Source: Ooceraea biroi (lineage: Eukaryota; Arthropoda; Insecta; Hymenoptera; Formicidae). From it: a DNA stretch of 64,000 nt. Position 1 is the first letter of the stretch. Each line of letters begins with the position of its first letter. Position numbers and translations under genes: made by a program. Below the pieces are notes generated by a model that was not told the origin of the DNA, did not search any database, and saw nothing but the letters and a program-made list of their open reading frames with translations. The stretch lies in the NCBI RefSeq assembly GCF_003672135.1, contig NC_039506.1, positions 6,820,001 through 6,884,000 on the forward strand, given 5' to 3'. Positions 1 through 11,927 of this stretch are shown one piece after another.

Positions 1-960
1 ATTTAGAACTCCCTTAAATGCATTAGGCATTTCATGATATGTTTTGAGTTTTCTTACACAGGTAAGTTAATGTTGTGGGAAATATCAAGAGTTAATAAAG
101 AATTAATTGATAATATGCCTTCAGGGGACTCTCGGCGACTGTATATATAGCACCAGTGGTGTGGAAAACGACGGTTCGCTGAGAGTATTTCTCTTTTTAA
201 GTTTTAATCAGATAGGTATATTTTAATCAGATAGGTTTTTAATATATTTAGATTTTTAATCAGATGTATACCGCAGGATTAAAACATGTTGTTATCTTTG
301 GTTTTGTTATTGTTGTTACTGTTTGTGTGAACGTGATCTCCAAAGATGTTTAATATTGCGCCTCCCACGATTATGCTTAAAACATCGTACTCGATCTCAA
401 ACGATTATTATTTAACATTGCACTTCCTCCAACGATAATAACGATTAATATCATAACAAATTGCCATAGAGTGATATTTCACGGTAGCCACAGACAACAT
501 ATATTGTACATTTAGTATTACGATTTCATTAACGTTAATACAATTAAGGAGCGATTTCCACGATATTATTATTCGATAGAGCGATTTCCGCGATTGTAAC
601 ACTTAACAGAGCGATTTCCGCGATTTTTAATAATTTGTCTGTTTTTTTTGTTCATTATTCATTCAATACTTTCTTTCCATAAACGAACGATACATACATC
701 TATATTTTCCACTAAGCATTAAGATGTCTTTCTTTCTTTCGTTTTATCGCGCATATATTGTGTATATTTATATGTATAACGCTATACCTCTGAATATAAG
801 TTAGCGAAGCAAAACTTCTTTCTCTTTGATATGTATCGTTTACAGTATAATAACCCTCTGCTACACACATCTTAAAGTCTCTCGTTTTACAACTCTACAA
901 TATATTACGAATATAATATACACACCGATGGTGTGTAAAGTTCTTTCTGGTGGAGAATAG
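1..960. other. Possible transposable-element fragment with short internal repeats
   Basis: A TATA-like site (141-149), three copies of TTTTAATCAGAT (202, 221, 254) and three copies of GCGATTTCC(A/G)CGAT at exactly 30-bp spacing (551, 581, 611). No coding capacity seen. The mix of promoter-like motif and repeats could be a solo LTR, but no boundaries or target duplication are visible. Confidence 0.25.
551..624. repeat. 30-bp period repeat, 2.5 copies
   Basis: The 14-bp core GCGATTTCCNCGAT starts at 551, 581 and 611; the spacer sequence between cores is not conserved apart from AGA before the last two. Confidence 0.7.
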
Positions 961-2819
961 GGATAGACATATCCGACATAGTCGAGTAAATGTCTAAATA
1001 CGATTCCTATTAAGAGTATTCGAAACATCGATCGAATTACAAGCTACTTGCGCCTTTTTCAGCTCTTCCCCCTGTAGAAAACACTTTTCCGCCATTGAGA
1101 CTGTTAAAAGGAAATTATTAGTGTGTACTTTTCGCCGGATAACCGCTGTTTGTAAAATGGGAGGAAAACAAGTGTTTCTGTGCGTTTAAATCATGGATAG
1201 CAGAACGTGCAGTGGTAGATTTATAAAAAACCAATTTCTTGTCCCATCTATAAAAGAACTCCAGCTTCTATTAACGATTCCGAAAATAATTCTGTGAATT
1301 TATGATTGTTTGTATCTCGAATGTTCATCTCTTGGCAATAAGATGGAAAGTGCTTTTACAATTGGAAATATGGTTTTGTTGAAAATATTTCATCTGGATA
1401 TTATTTTTCCAAATCCGCCACTGCAGGCATATATGTCATCACGTCCTACGAAACTGCTGGCATTCTATGATTTGTTAAAATCTTCTTTCGATTTTCAACT
1501 AAAACTGTATCACAACTTATAATATTGACGGTAATTCTGTTTTTTTTAGCTGCACCTTCTTTATCGTATTATTTGTCAAATGTGTCACGATCTCGTTGCA
1601 TAGGAATGCAACGTACATCTGAAAGATATTTCAGAATTTTGGCACACCTTTTAGAATTATTCATGATATTAATTAATATCATGAATATATAATATCAATT
1701 AATTGATCACTTATTACTTGATGTTATTACGTTTATTTTAACATATGAGCTCTCATACATTAGAAAATAGTTCTTTTTGTGTAATCATATAAATCGGTTA
1801 TTTTCGCGAGCGTTATTTAAAAATTTTGAAATAAATATCGTCTCTCGACAATATTTGCGCTATGCAGCAAAATATCAAGTGAAGAAGGTACATGAAAGTG
1901 CAGCTAAAACCGCAGATTCGATGCACCGTGTAACTTGAGATACATTATTGTTCACAGTATCGGCGTTTTTCATATCGTTGACAGAGAAATCTTGTTTGCA
2001 GAATACAACACATTGCATGAATAGTTATTAGAAATCACTGCGCATCGCTGCATGATTCTCGATAGATTAGTTTGTTAACCGGCTGCATGTGTTCTGTATT
2101 TTTAATAAGAGCATCGTTAATTAATTAACGGAATAGAGTAGCCAACATATTGACACTATGACGATAACTATACGACTCTACTTTCTTATTTGTGCGCACC
2201 TTCTCATCACATTCTCATCCAACATACTTATCTTATCGTTAGTATAATCACGTCTTAACACGATTAAGTGAACGATTAAGTGACTCGCTAATTTCTTACT
2301 ATGGAAAGAAGCTCAACCGGTAGATCTGTAGATAAACCGTCTCTAACGATATACTTCTCTCAAACGCTCTGTATGTACTTTATATGCCCCTATATCATTA
2401 AGAAACGTCTTTGTCGTGAACGGCGCTCTTATCCTTATTCTTCGCACGTTCTTCCTTATCACGACTACGCTAGCGTATCCTTTATCCCTAGAGACCTATG
2501 AGACGGGTTACTATGATATGTGTCAGAGGTTTTTTTTTCAGTCGCGCTACCCTCGAGGAAGAAGCACCACCCCGAAATAGCACCTCCCCGAGTAACAGTT
2601 ATTTTTGTTTTCATCGCACACTTATCACGTCATACTTCCCGATGTATTGTTGGCGTGGAGGAGAGTCAGGACTAAGAAGGAGATTGAGATAATGTTGGAT
2701 CGGCTTAGACCTAAGTGTCTTCACAACGACTAAAGGAGAATTTGATTTTCTTGTAACTTATTCTAGACTGTATATACTTCCCCTCCGTCACGCGCTGTCA
2801 GGATACGACGAACAGGCGT
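961..2819. other. Non-coding DNA downstream of the ITG-like gene
   Basis: Contains the ITG-like 3' UTR of unknown length and the palindrome at 1658-1687. No gene is recognised; I see no canonical AATAAA close to the stop codon. Confidence 0.5.
1658..1687. repeat. Perfect 30-bp palindrome
   Basis: Perfect dyad centred on AATT within ATTAATTAAT, extending through TTCATGATAT on both sides. AT-rich; could extrude as a cruciform. Confidence 0.85.
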
Positions 2820-2963
2820 TTAGGCGAACGGCATCCTCTTGAATAACCGGCTGCCCTGCCCGGTGATTCGTTTCTCGCCGGAGGTGTATTGGATTACGGA
2901 CTTAATCTGATCTGTCGCCACCGGGCCGATGCATACTAGCGGGTCCTTGAAGTACGAGCAAAC
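2820..2963 (-). CDS. ITG-like: ITG-like last exon carrying the ITGQGSRLF peptide
   Basis: Encodes residues 175-221. VCSYFKDPLVC supplies the last two cysteines, then a linker of about 20 residues, GEKR, ITGQGSRLF, KR, MPFA and TAA (2822-2820). The peptide is bounded on both sides by Lys-Arg, the classic prohormone convertase site. 144 nt, phase 0 throughout. Confidence 0.95.
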   Translation of the reverse strand, partial: VCSYFKDPLVCIGPVATDQIKSVIQYTSGEKRITGQGSRLFKRMPFA

Positions 2964-5637
2964 CTGTCGATGAATTGTCGAGATGTTAGGAACAGTTGAA
3001 AAATAATATTAAAAATAGTTTCGAAGAATCATGTTTGCAGTCGCTCAGATGACTCAACGTGATAGAAAATATCACGCGAAGAAAATGTTTTTTATTACTT
3101 GGAATATTTCTCCCTTTTGAAAAAAGTAATAATAGTTTTTGGATGAAAAGCGGTTAAAATGATCACTAATGACAGAGCTGAAATTTCGAGAGAGAGAGAG
3201 AGAGAGAGAGAGAATTTTTCTGAAAATATCAAAATTACTATATAAATTCTCAATAGTAACTTTATAAATTTCATTTTTCTTATATACAGCATATTTGTAC
3301 ATTGCATATGTATAATTAAATATTAGACACTTATAAAAATTAAAATTTAAAATAACACACAATATGCTGCATAACATTTCAACATATCTAAGCGTATGAA
3401 ATTTAGCTTTAAAATTTAGTCATTAAAGAACTTTAATCGCTCCTCATTTAAAAACTATTATAAGCTCGACATTTCGTACAAAAATTTTTGTCTTAGAATG
3501 TTCTCTCCATAAAATCCCTTTAAACTATTATCGGCACATTTTGCAAGTTGATCGAATTGTTACCTTTCTAGGAGTTTGTCGGTGTCGTCTTTGTAGTTGA
3601 CAGCACAGTCCACGACTGATGTCACACTCGCTTGACATAGTGCACTCCTCGTCTGCAACAAGCACATTATTTGTCACGATAAATTGTTTTTCTTCCGATC
3701 TACTCTCAGAGTTGCATTTTTCGAGAATAAGATACGCAAGTCAACGCACTGTATAACTTGTTCGAAGTCGTCGGCGGTTGACACGATTTCGTTTCGCGAC
3801 CAGGCATCTCGGCGCACATCAAGCCGGTTTCGCAATCGCTATCCCTCCTGCAGAGCTCACCTTGTTTCATGCCGAAGTCGTAGACGCATGTTCCGACAAC
3901 TGGAACATCACGATTATCTTCTTATTGATTATACAATGGAAAAAAAGAAAGGGAAAGAGAGAGAGAAAGATCATATTATTTTCAATTAATTTTAAATTTC
4001 CAATTTTCGATTATCAGAAATTGTATTATGATTATCTTTTCGTATTTACCTCCATCGACGTTTACGCAAATAGCACCTGGGCAACAATGATCATTGTATA
4101 CGCATTTCCTCTCGTAGCAGGGTTCTTCTGTGGGTTCAGCTGCTTCCCCATATATGCCGCCATATCCTTCCTGCTTTATTTAAGATACATTTCTTTATAA
4201 TTGCAAATAAAAATCGAAAAGCGATATCATAAATAGAATATAATAATTTAAAATAAAATTGTTTTTCACGCTTGTAATTAATGCTAATTAAATATCGATA
4301 TATAGAAATATTTATAAGTGTCTAGTTAAAGGAAAGTTCATAATATGTTGATTGAAAATTATTCCATATCATAGTAAGATTAAGCTCGAAGAAGTGTAAT
4401 AAAAATATCTTATGAAATGCAGATTAAACTGTCGCAATTTCCGAGGAAACATCGCAATTTCCAAAAAGTAGCATTATTATCTTCTCATTAATTCCTGTTT
4501 ACTTAAATCATCAATTTTTTACTATCAAATGTTTATCGCGTGATGGAATTTTTCTTCCGCGGGTCAAATACAAATCAAACGATAATGGTTTTGATTTACT
4601 CAGAGATTTGTTACGTAATCTTGTTTAGATTATTTCGCATGTTCATTTTCCTTCATAAGCAAGAATGTTAATCATAGAGTGTTTAATTTTATTTTAGAGT
4701 GTTTAATTAATGAAAAATATTATCTAAAACGGAGTTGCAAATTTAATAGTGCGCAGATATTGAACAATCAATGGATCGTAGCTCTCTCTCTATCATGAGG
4801 TTGAAACGCAGTAAAAGTTTTTATAGCCGCGGTAATTCCGCACACGTCGCGTTGCGAGGGTGATTTTGTTCAATCTTCGGATCGCAATTCGCGTGGAATA
4901 CCGAAGAAAAGCGGAATAAACGGAGTCACCGGAGAATTCTTCTTGCGGTTATGCAAGTGCAAGTGCACGCGACTCTAAAATGAAGTATCGATCGTGCGTG
5001 ACCTATACTGCGGCATAATGTTGCTAATTAAACTAAATGATAAAAGATTCAAGAGGCATTTAAATACACCTTGAAAGTGTATTTAAAAAATTCAAGAGTT
5101 CTTGAGCTTTCATCTTTGATATATAAAATACGTTTGAAAAATGTGAGATATTTTCTAGATTTTTATCTTTGACATCCAGATTTCCATTATTGGTGCAAGA
5201 TATCCAAAAGAATAAAAGAATGTTTAAGAGAGTATTTGAAAGATTCAAAGGTATCTTTGAATCTTTATCTTTGACATCTAAAATATATCCAGAGAGCACT
5301 TGAAATTTATGCATAATAATATATGTCCGTATAATGTGAAGATTTAAGACGGTGCATAAATTATAAATGTGAAGGAAACGTTAACGAAATGTTACCTTTT
5401 AAACATGTCAAAAGGACATTGCTTTTCTATCTATTCAATATGTTAGTCTAGCTATCATCTACATTTTCTGAATACCTGTAATAGCCCAGGACGATTTATA
5501 TATCCACCGTGACCGCCGTAGCCGAGATTGGATAACATCTCAGGGCTGAAGCGGTTGAAAAGACCACCCCAAGCTTCGACACCGATGTACGCCGTGTTCG
5601 CCACAAGTACCAGCGTTATCGCCGTACAGGCCTTCAT
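2820..5637 (-). CDS. ITG-like: ITG-like neuropeptide precursor (prohormone-3 type), complete, 5 coding exons
   Basis: Joined exons 5637-5476, 4170-4050, 3899-3750, 3652-3564 and 2963-2820 give 666 nt, exactly 221 codons plus TAA, with every junction in phase (0,1,1,0). Residues 1-22 are a signal peptide (MKACTAITLVLVANTAYIGV). Next comes the block WGGLFNRFSPEMLSNLGYG (23-41). Residues 72-185 hold 16 cysteines, including two CC pairs (83-84, 161-162). The C-terminus reads KR (205-206), ITGQGSRLF (207-215), KR (216-217), MPFA. The family is known: insect precursors releasing ITGQGNR(I/L)F, called prohormone-3 in honeybee. The peptide has no Gly before the dibasic site, so it should not be amidated. 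Secretion by the regulated pathway of neuroendocrine cells is inferred from the family. Odd point: Ser at peptide position 6, where I recall Asn. I am sure of the family; the function of the cysteine-rich part is unknown. Confidence 0.95.
3188..3213. repeat. (GA)n microsatellite in an ITG-like intron
   Basis: About 13 GA units within the 600-bp last intron of the ITG-like gene. Confidence 0.95.
3564..3652 (-). CDS. ITG-like: ITG-like exon: second CC pair and basic linker
   Basis: Encodes residues 146-174: EECTMSSECDISRGLCC, then the basic stretch QLQRRHRQTPRK. The RR and RK sites lie between cysteines C162 and C176 and may or may not be cut by convertases. 89 nt; donor GTAACA. Confidence 0.92.
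3750..3899 (-). CDS. ITG-like: ITG-like exon: middle cysteine repeat
   Basis: Encodes residues 96-144 with C99, C111, C117, C123 and C134. The core GELCRRDSDCETGLMC resembles the first half of a Dickkopf/colipase-like cysteine module. Donor GTGCGT (plus strand 3744-3749) leaves phase 1. The next exon restores Asn145 and gives KLYNEEC, as expected for the family. Confidence 0.92.
4050..4170 (-). CDS. ITG-like: ITG-like exon: start of cysteine-rich region
   Basis: Encodes residues 55-94 plus one base of 95. It holds an acidic linker (GEAAEPTEEP) and the first five cysteines (C72, C77, C83, C84, C89) in the pattern CYERKC...CCPGAIC. Acceptor GCAG, donor GTAAATA; it enters in phase 0 and leaves in phase 1. 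Confidence 0.93.
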
Positions 5638-5664
5638 GTTGCTGGAGATACACTGATCGGCGCT
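5476..5664 (-). CDS. ITG-like: ITG-like exon: short 5' UTR, start codon, signal peptide, conserved N-terminal block
   Basis: The acceptor (CT on the plus strand at 5665-5666) precedes 27 nt of UTR, then ATG at 5637-5635. I chose this ATG over an upstream in-frame one (about 5670) because the upstream one lies across the acceptor and would spoil the signal peptide. The exon encodes residues 1-54, ending RPGLLQ in phase 0 at a CAG/GTATTC donor. Confidence 0.92.
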
Positions 5665-7438
5665 CTGCAATCATTCGCGGGAGAGGGTGTTTATGCAAAA
5701 TTGCGTGGCACGTTTAGATTGGATTTATCAAAAAGATTCATGGTATTAGCAGACATATGCAGTGTTATCAAAAAATGAATCTTAGACCATTACATATTAT
5801 TGTGCAAATACTGAAATTACGCAGAAGATGAGCCTTTATGTTTGAAGAGTGTTTTAGAGAAAGCTTCCCGAATGTGAAACTTATTTTATGGCGTTTATTA
5901 ACATATCATTTTAAAAATTTTTCTTGATTTGTTGGATTATTTTAGGACGGTATTCATACTCTATTCTTAAGATTAAATTCGTTTTAAATATGATATCTTA
6001 AGATATTTGTTAGCCAATCAAATATGTAGCTGTATTAGTATCTAAAAAATATATTTAAGACTATTTCGTTATAAGAATGGACTATGAATACCTCTCGGTA
6101 TGATATGATAGCCTCTCGGGATTTTGAATGAAAAATCATATCGTTTTCTACGTTATTTGTTTTTGATTTGAAGATATATGAAATCTACTTAAGACCTTCT
6201 GTACGAGACTGGATCGCACTCGCACAGTGGTTTGCTAAGATCCATCTACGGGCTTAAAAAAACAGAACATTTGAATTACAAAACCGAACGAGAAGGAATT
6301 CGTTACCGTTTGAATTTCAACGAAATTTTGCATGGTCTTCTTTCCCTCTCTGCCATATCTCTCTTGCAAACATATTTTATTTCCGTGTTGTTTATCCTGA
6401 CTGTTTTGTTACAAGCAGTGATCCGTAAGACGCAGCTAGCCGTTAGCATCGAACCCGTTTTATACGATGCCTTATCGTACGAATGCCGGTAATGCAATAC
6501 TTTTACTACTTTTGGTGATGCAATCTTCTTGCGATTACCAATACGATTTCATAATGTAGAAGTGATAAGGGCAATGTCTTCATGCAATTGATCAATGCCA
6601 TAGTTATTACTTGAACCTATGATTTACTGCTAGCGAATACTGCGGTTCAGATGTACGATTGTAATCTATCGCAGCATTAATGAAGTGATTAATATTATTA
6701 GATTGTGGTCTGAAAGCAGTCAATTATTTAATTTGAACACTTAAAAATTTAATCATGATATAGTAAGAAATGAAGAAGCATTCTGCGTATCATATCATAC
6801 ATTGAAAAGTTGCATACTTGCATTTAGCAATACATGCTAAGATGTATTTGTAAAAAATCGAAAAATGTAACGAACTGCTTTCATATTCCGGTCAAGGATA
6901 ATTGTAATTTATGGTAGCTCAGTGTATGATATGAGTTACATTGGGTCAGTGCTAGCAATAACCTCGAGTAAATGATCGATAGTACTTGTTATTCTAATCT
7001 TTTTTTTGCAAAATTTCTTTGTTGCATTTAGTACGTATTTTTGAAATAGGGATCGTCAGTAGAGAAGATAATAATTAATAATATATAAATTTCATAATCT
7101 TAATAAATTTATATAATCTTAAGTTAATCTAAAATTTCTCAGGTTATTTTCTCAGTCAAACTAATTGGGTCATAGAAGTATCCAAGCATAATTGAAATTC
7201 AATTTTAACTTAACGTTTCTACAAATTAATTAATTTAACGCTGATTTTTTAAAGTACGTTATTATTACAGTGATTATTTCATTCATGAAAAGTTTGTGTC
7301 GAAACGACATCGTTAAGGATGTCCTTAAAAAAATACGGAATATTGTAACAAAACAATGTCCGTGAGATATTGCTCATGAAATCATGGTACTTTGAACGTT
7401 TATATTTTTTCTATTATTAAATTTAAATGATAACTTAC

Positions 7439-8100
7439 AATATTTTTGCGCGCCCTGGCTCAACTTGCTTGAAGCGCCTTTGCACCTTGGCCGGGCAGGA
7501 TCGACTATCTCCTGATGAGTAGGTTCACAGGATCAACAAGTCCTCAACGCGGAGTTCGCTGGAGGACTGAGTCCGTGCCGCGTTCGCTTCGGCAATCTAT
7601 ACTTCTACGTCGTTCCGGTTGCCATCACACGGGCGCATATACAGGGTGGCGCATGCGCCACAATCACCGGCCCGTCTTCCTTTTCTACCCTTTTTTTTTT
7701 CGCGCCACCCGATCACGACCTACGTGACATTTTGTTCATTCAGATCTTCGGCTTCCTCTCGCGTCTATCGAGCGACCCGAGATAGCAGGCCGAGGGAGCT
7801 ACTCGAACGAGGCTTCGTCCCGAACCACTTGCAACTACTCACGCTGACGAATGACACGTGAAGCACTGATAATCATGCATGATCGAGTGGGACGTATAAT
7901 GAATAATCCTCTTTTCATCTAAAAGAGTTCGTGTAGGCATTTAACAAAAAAAAAGGAAAAACAATCCCGCTTGACTTTGTTGCTTGTGCAGATTTTTTTG
8001 AGTTCTATAAAAGGAAAAAGTTAAGAGCGTCAAAGAGCACGTCGAATAAAAGAAAAACTGCGACTGCGTCGCGTCGGAATCACACGGTTTCGCACAATTT
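7439..8100 (-). other. Candidate 5' non-coding first exon and promoter region of the ITG-like gene
   Basis: A consensus minus-strand donor, GTAAGTTATC, lies at 7438-7429, next to a GC/CpG-rich stretch, and points toward the coding exon whose acceptor is at 5665-5666. The implied first intron is about 1.77 kb. The upstream boundary is a guess; I see no clear minus-strand TATA box. This is inference from position and the donor only. Confidence 0.3.
8005..8012 (+). promoter_or_regulatory. TATA-box-like site on the plus strand
   Basis: CTATAAAAGG occurs near the edge of a GC-rich block. It would point away from the ITG-like gene, toward an open frame at 8167-8730 that I do not recognise and that lacks an ATG start. 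Possibly a divergent non-coding transcript, possibly chance. Confidence 0.2.
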
Positions 8101-11100
8101 TTCTCGGACTACGGCTTCAATTCTCCTGCAGATTACGACATAATCGCGCTCCTCGGGACACCGGCTTTGTCAACAGACGAGTTCAGGAAACTCAAAACGT
8201 ACCTCGCGAGTAAGAGCGAGCAATCTGTCTGCGAAAGGTCAGACATAATCACGTTCTCCGCTCGTACAAGCCTAACTTTGAGAAGAGTCGTCCGTGTCGT
8301 GGGATACCCCGACTTTCGTGCTTCTCATTATATTTACCTCAGGCACGTGTTCCCGAAAATCACGAAGACGAGCGGCCGTATCCCCGTGTTCCAGGACACG
8401 TCGTTGTCGTTTGTCGGGTTTACCTTGCTCGTTTCTAGCTTGGTCCTTGTCGCGCTCCTTACACCGCCACCGGTCTCGTTCTCTCTTGGATGTATTGATC
8501 CAAGGTATCCTGATGTGCCCGCCGGGCGGTCGCTCCTGCTCCATATACTTGCGCACCCCGCGCGAACACCCTCCCGCGTTACTTTCCCACGTTCATTGGG
8601 TTTACTGGGTAGTTATGAAGCAAGAACGAACTGCCATTGTTCAATCCTTTCTGATCGAATTAATACGTTTATCGATCGGCCAAATTTGAATTTTTTACTA
8701 AACGCGGCATCTAAACGCGAAATGATTTGAGATTTGTTGGGAAATATTCGGACGATTAGTTTTCAAGTATTTTTATGTTTTTATCTGATTTCTTGAATAA
8801 GGAATGACAATATACAACTTTTCTGTTAAGGTTTCTTCTGTAAGAACACTTTTATCTTGAGAAACGCAAGAAGAGTCTGTCAAAGTATTTAACTTTTGAT
8901 GAATAAACATTGCTTCATTTGTTTTATTTTACGTTTTCTTCTTCTCAGTTTCTCAGATCTGTAAAAAAGTTCCTCAAATTTGTAAGAAAGATTGTCGACA
9001 TAAGTTACTCGAAAATGTAATTGTGCTAGATTTCTCACATTTTCTTTCATTGCTGAGCCACTTTGAGTTGATCTCGCCATATGAAAAATTATTTTGCGCA
9101 TTGTTCTCTTCCACAGCTTCTGATGCTTCAGCTTTAATATTTTTTTTAACTATTAATTAACCTTGAAATCTAATAACGGTATCGTAATTCTTTTTTTCCT
9201 GAAAAGGGCATTCAGTGGACATTTTCGCGGAGGTGGAAAACGAGTGGACAGACGTGCGCAGATTCTTCCAACGAACACACGGTGTGACAAATGCATTTAT
9301 CGTCCGTGCATGGTGCAACTACTACCTGTGCAAGGAAATGCCAAGGCACACAGGTAAGTACACAAGGCGCACATATGCACCTTCACGTACGCATTGAGTC
9401 GCATCGTACACGTGTACTCACGCACCATTAAATTACCTTGCTTTTTCCCCGCGCCTCGATGTTCCTCAGCGTAGCTTTGAACGTTACTTCGACTTTGCGT
9501 GTTGCCGTTTAACAGATTCTGCACTTCCGAGAAACTTCGTCCACCGTGGAAAGTGCATTGTATTGCGGCGTAAAATAGCGCGCGTACGAGCGCACTGGAA
9601 TGATTTATCCAGCTGAGATACGTTTGATGATCTCTATCGCTGACGTGAAATTTGTTTTCCATCGGAGTGAGTCGATATGCCACTTAATGGTCCATCCGAA
9701 GCAGTCACGCACCCTTTCTCTGCTGGCCGGAAATACTCATCGACTACCCATGAACATTTGCAGAGAATTAAATTTTCATGCTCTCGAAAGCGGTTTAACC
9801 GATTCATGTAATTGCATGACGTAATCCTTTCTCGTCTGGGTGAATTCAGTTTTTATGTACCAAACAATATCTTCCGGTGCGAGTTAAGATTAATTGCCTG
9901 TTTCGTAAATTGCTTCATGAAAAATTGTTATTTTATTTACATAAACAGAGCTCGTTTATTTCTTGTTGTTCGGAGTTCTATCAATTTTCCTCAAGCGTAT
10001 GCGATTGACATTTACTTTCTGTATATTGATTTTACATGCAATTATGCACAATTAATACACGCATTTTGCTGTCCATATAAGCGTAATTTTTTGTTTTACG
10101 GGATTCAGAAAGGAGAACTAATAGCAGCCGTAATGCAATACTGATAAACGCGTAACTGTACAAAGAGTTTATTCCATGCTAGATGGAATAGCCGCAGGTA
10201 CTTCACGCATGGCTACGCTTAACAGAATTCACATTCGAAGATCTTAATCTATAGCACATATTTCATTTCTTCTATCACCTAGACTCCATACTATCATTAT
10301 CTCCTTTTATTTGCACAAACATAAGGTTAAAACAATATTTGTAATACACGACATAAGGTTGCTTTAAGATCAATCTAAAATGTAACAGGTATTTAATGAT
10401 TTCAAAATCATGATTAATGGTAAAAAAAATAATACGAAACCCAACTGTTTTAGAGTAAAGTTGAATTAACATTTCGTTTTGCTTTCAATAAAGAGGAATC
10501 GAATCTAGTGATACAAAACGATATTTAAACTTTGAAGTGACTTCAAGTTCTCGCTACAGATAATACGAGTATTATGGAAATTACTATGCGTAGGCAAGTG
10601 CTCTGTGCTTTATGCGCTACCGTTTCAAGATTTTTATCGGTACCGTGACCTTTCAATATAAACATGTGTCGAACAATAGGAAGCACGACAGGAAGAATTA
10701 TGAAAAGCGAGTGACGATGTTATCGGCACAATGACGTTATTCATAAGTAATGACGATGAGGATATTAAAAGTTCGATCGACTTGGAAAGCATTTGCCGCT
10801 ATTTTTAATGGAAAGATTATCCCGAAGATTGAGGCGGTATGAATTGCGCCGTGACGTCAAGATCGTCGACGGTGTTTTTTATTTTTTCGCGCGGGGTGTT
10901 GGTGGAGAATAAAATAGCCATACGCTGTCATCGTATAAAAATGTATTCAATAAATAATATCTAACAACGAAATAAATAATAGACTCGTCTTTAAATGCTT
11001 ATGTCTATACATGTCGCGATGCCAACTCGAATACTCGCAAAACGGACGGAGAAGAACATGAAATTTATTACATGTATAAATAAAATGTATTCTAAAATTC

Positions 11101-11250
11101 ACACGCATATTCCTAATATAACGAGATTCTCATAAATACAAAAGATTGTTAATTATAATTAATTGACTTATTACATTAAATTGTTATAATGAAGTTAAAG
11201 GATTTTTCTCTCGACGAAGGCATCTTGTGTTAGAAATAAACTGGCTTCGA

Positions 11251-11256
11251 TTTAAT
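11251..11256 (-). terminator. Possible polyadenylation signal of the filzig-type gene
   Basis: ATTAAA on the minus strand, about 670 nt past the stop codon. A canonical AATAAA lies further on at 11069-11064. Which one is used cannot be told from sequence. Confidence 0.25.
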
Positions 11257-11927
11257 AAAAGGAACTGTATGGTCAATGTTATATTGAGCATCGACGTGAA
11301 TCATGAATAATCCGCATCCGTTTCTCCGATTCTTCGTACGAGGAATATCGAATAAATGAACAATGCTACAGTTTCAAAAGTTACTACAGTTCAGAATTTC
11401 TGATCGTCTCTAAACTCGCTGCAAAAATGGCTCCTGCGCGACTACATACACACACATACACGTAAAGCTGAGTTTAAACATTGATACGCATAAATGCATT
11501 GTCGGGCGCTGGTCGTGCGCCGAGACGCAACGCCATGGACTGCTCCGCGGAATTCCATTTCGAAATTTAAATAACTCGCGAACCGAGTCGGCGCGCTCCT
11601 CTCTTTTTTTCCATCTGACTACTTGAAGCTCGTCAAGTGTAAGTCGCTGTTTGTGCAAGATGTATCTCCCATTGCACTAATGGAAAACACGAAGTAATGG
11701 ATGCGTGGAAGCGGGCTGTCTCGTCGATTATTTAAAAATCGGGACAGTCATCCTGACGTTCGCGTGTCCAATGTGTTATTGCCGCGGGGGTGTTACTTAA
11801 TTGAGTTTCGTACGCGCTCTATCCCGACGGAGAAATAAATTAGGCTTCCTTTGTACATTTATACAGAATGGCACCGGGTGCCGTTCACGTCACCACGGTG
11901 AAAACGTGATGGCGATCGCCCAATCTC

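Larger units (their letters stand above)
5665..11927. other. Intergenic DNA between the ITG-like and filzig-type genes
   Basis: Includes the ITG-like 5' region (GC-rich blocks at about 7450-7860 and 8040-8640) and the filzig-type 3' UTR (from 11927 downward). No further coding exon supported. Confidence 0.6.

Noticed and set aside
5638..5670. Upstream in-frame ATG giving MQSADQCISSN before MKACT
   Set aside because: It crosses a good acceptor (TTGCAG) and would place a polar stretch ahead of the signal peptide.
8167..8730. 187-residue plus-strand open frame downstream of a TATA-like site
   Set aside because: No ATG start, no recognised motif, and long overlapping frames on the same strand and the other strand point to GC-driven chance.
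9297..9683. 128-residue minus-strand open frame
   Set aside because: Starts with GTG, no domain seen, no clear splice context.
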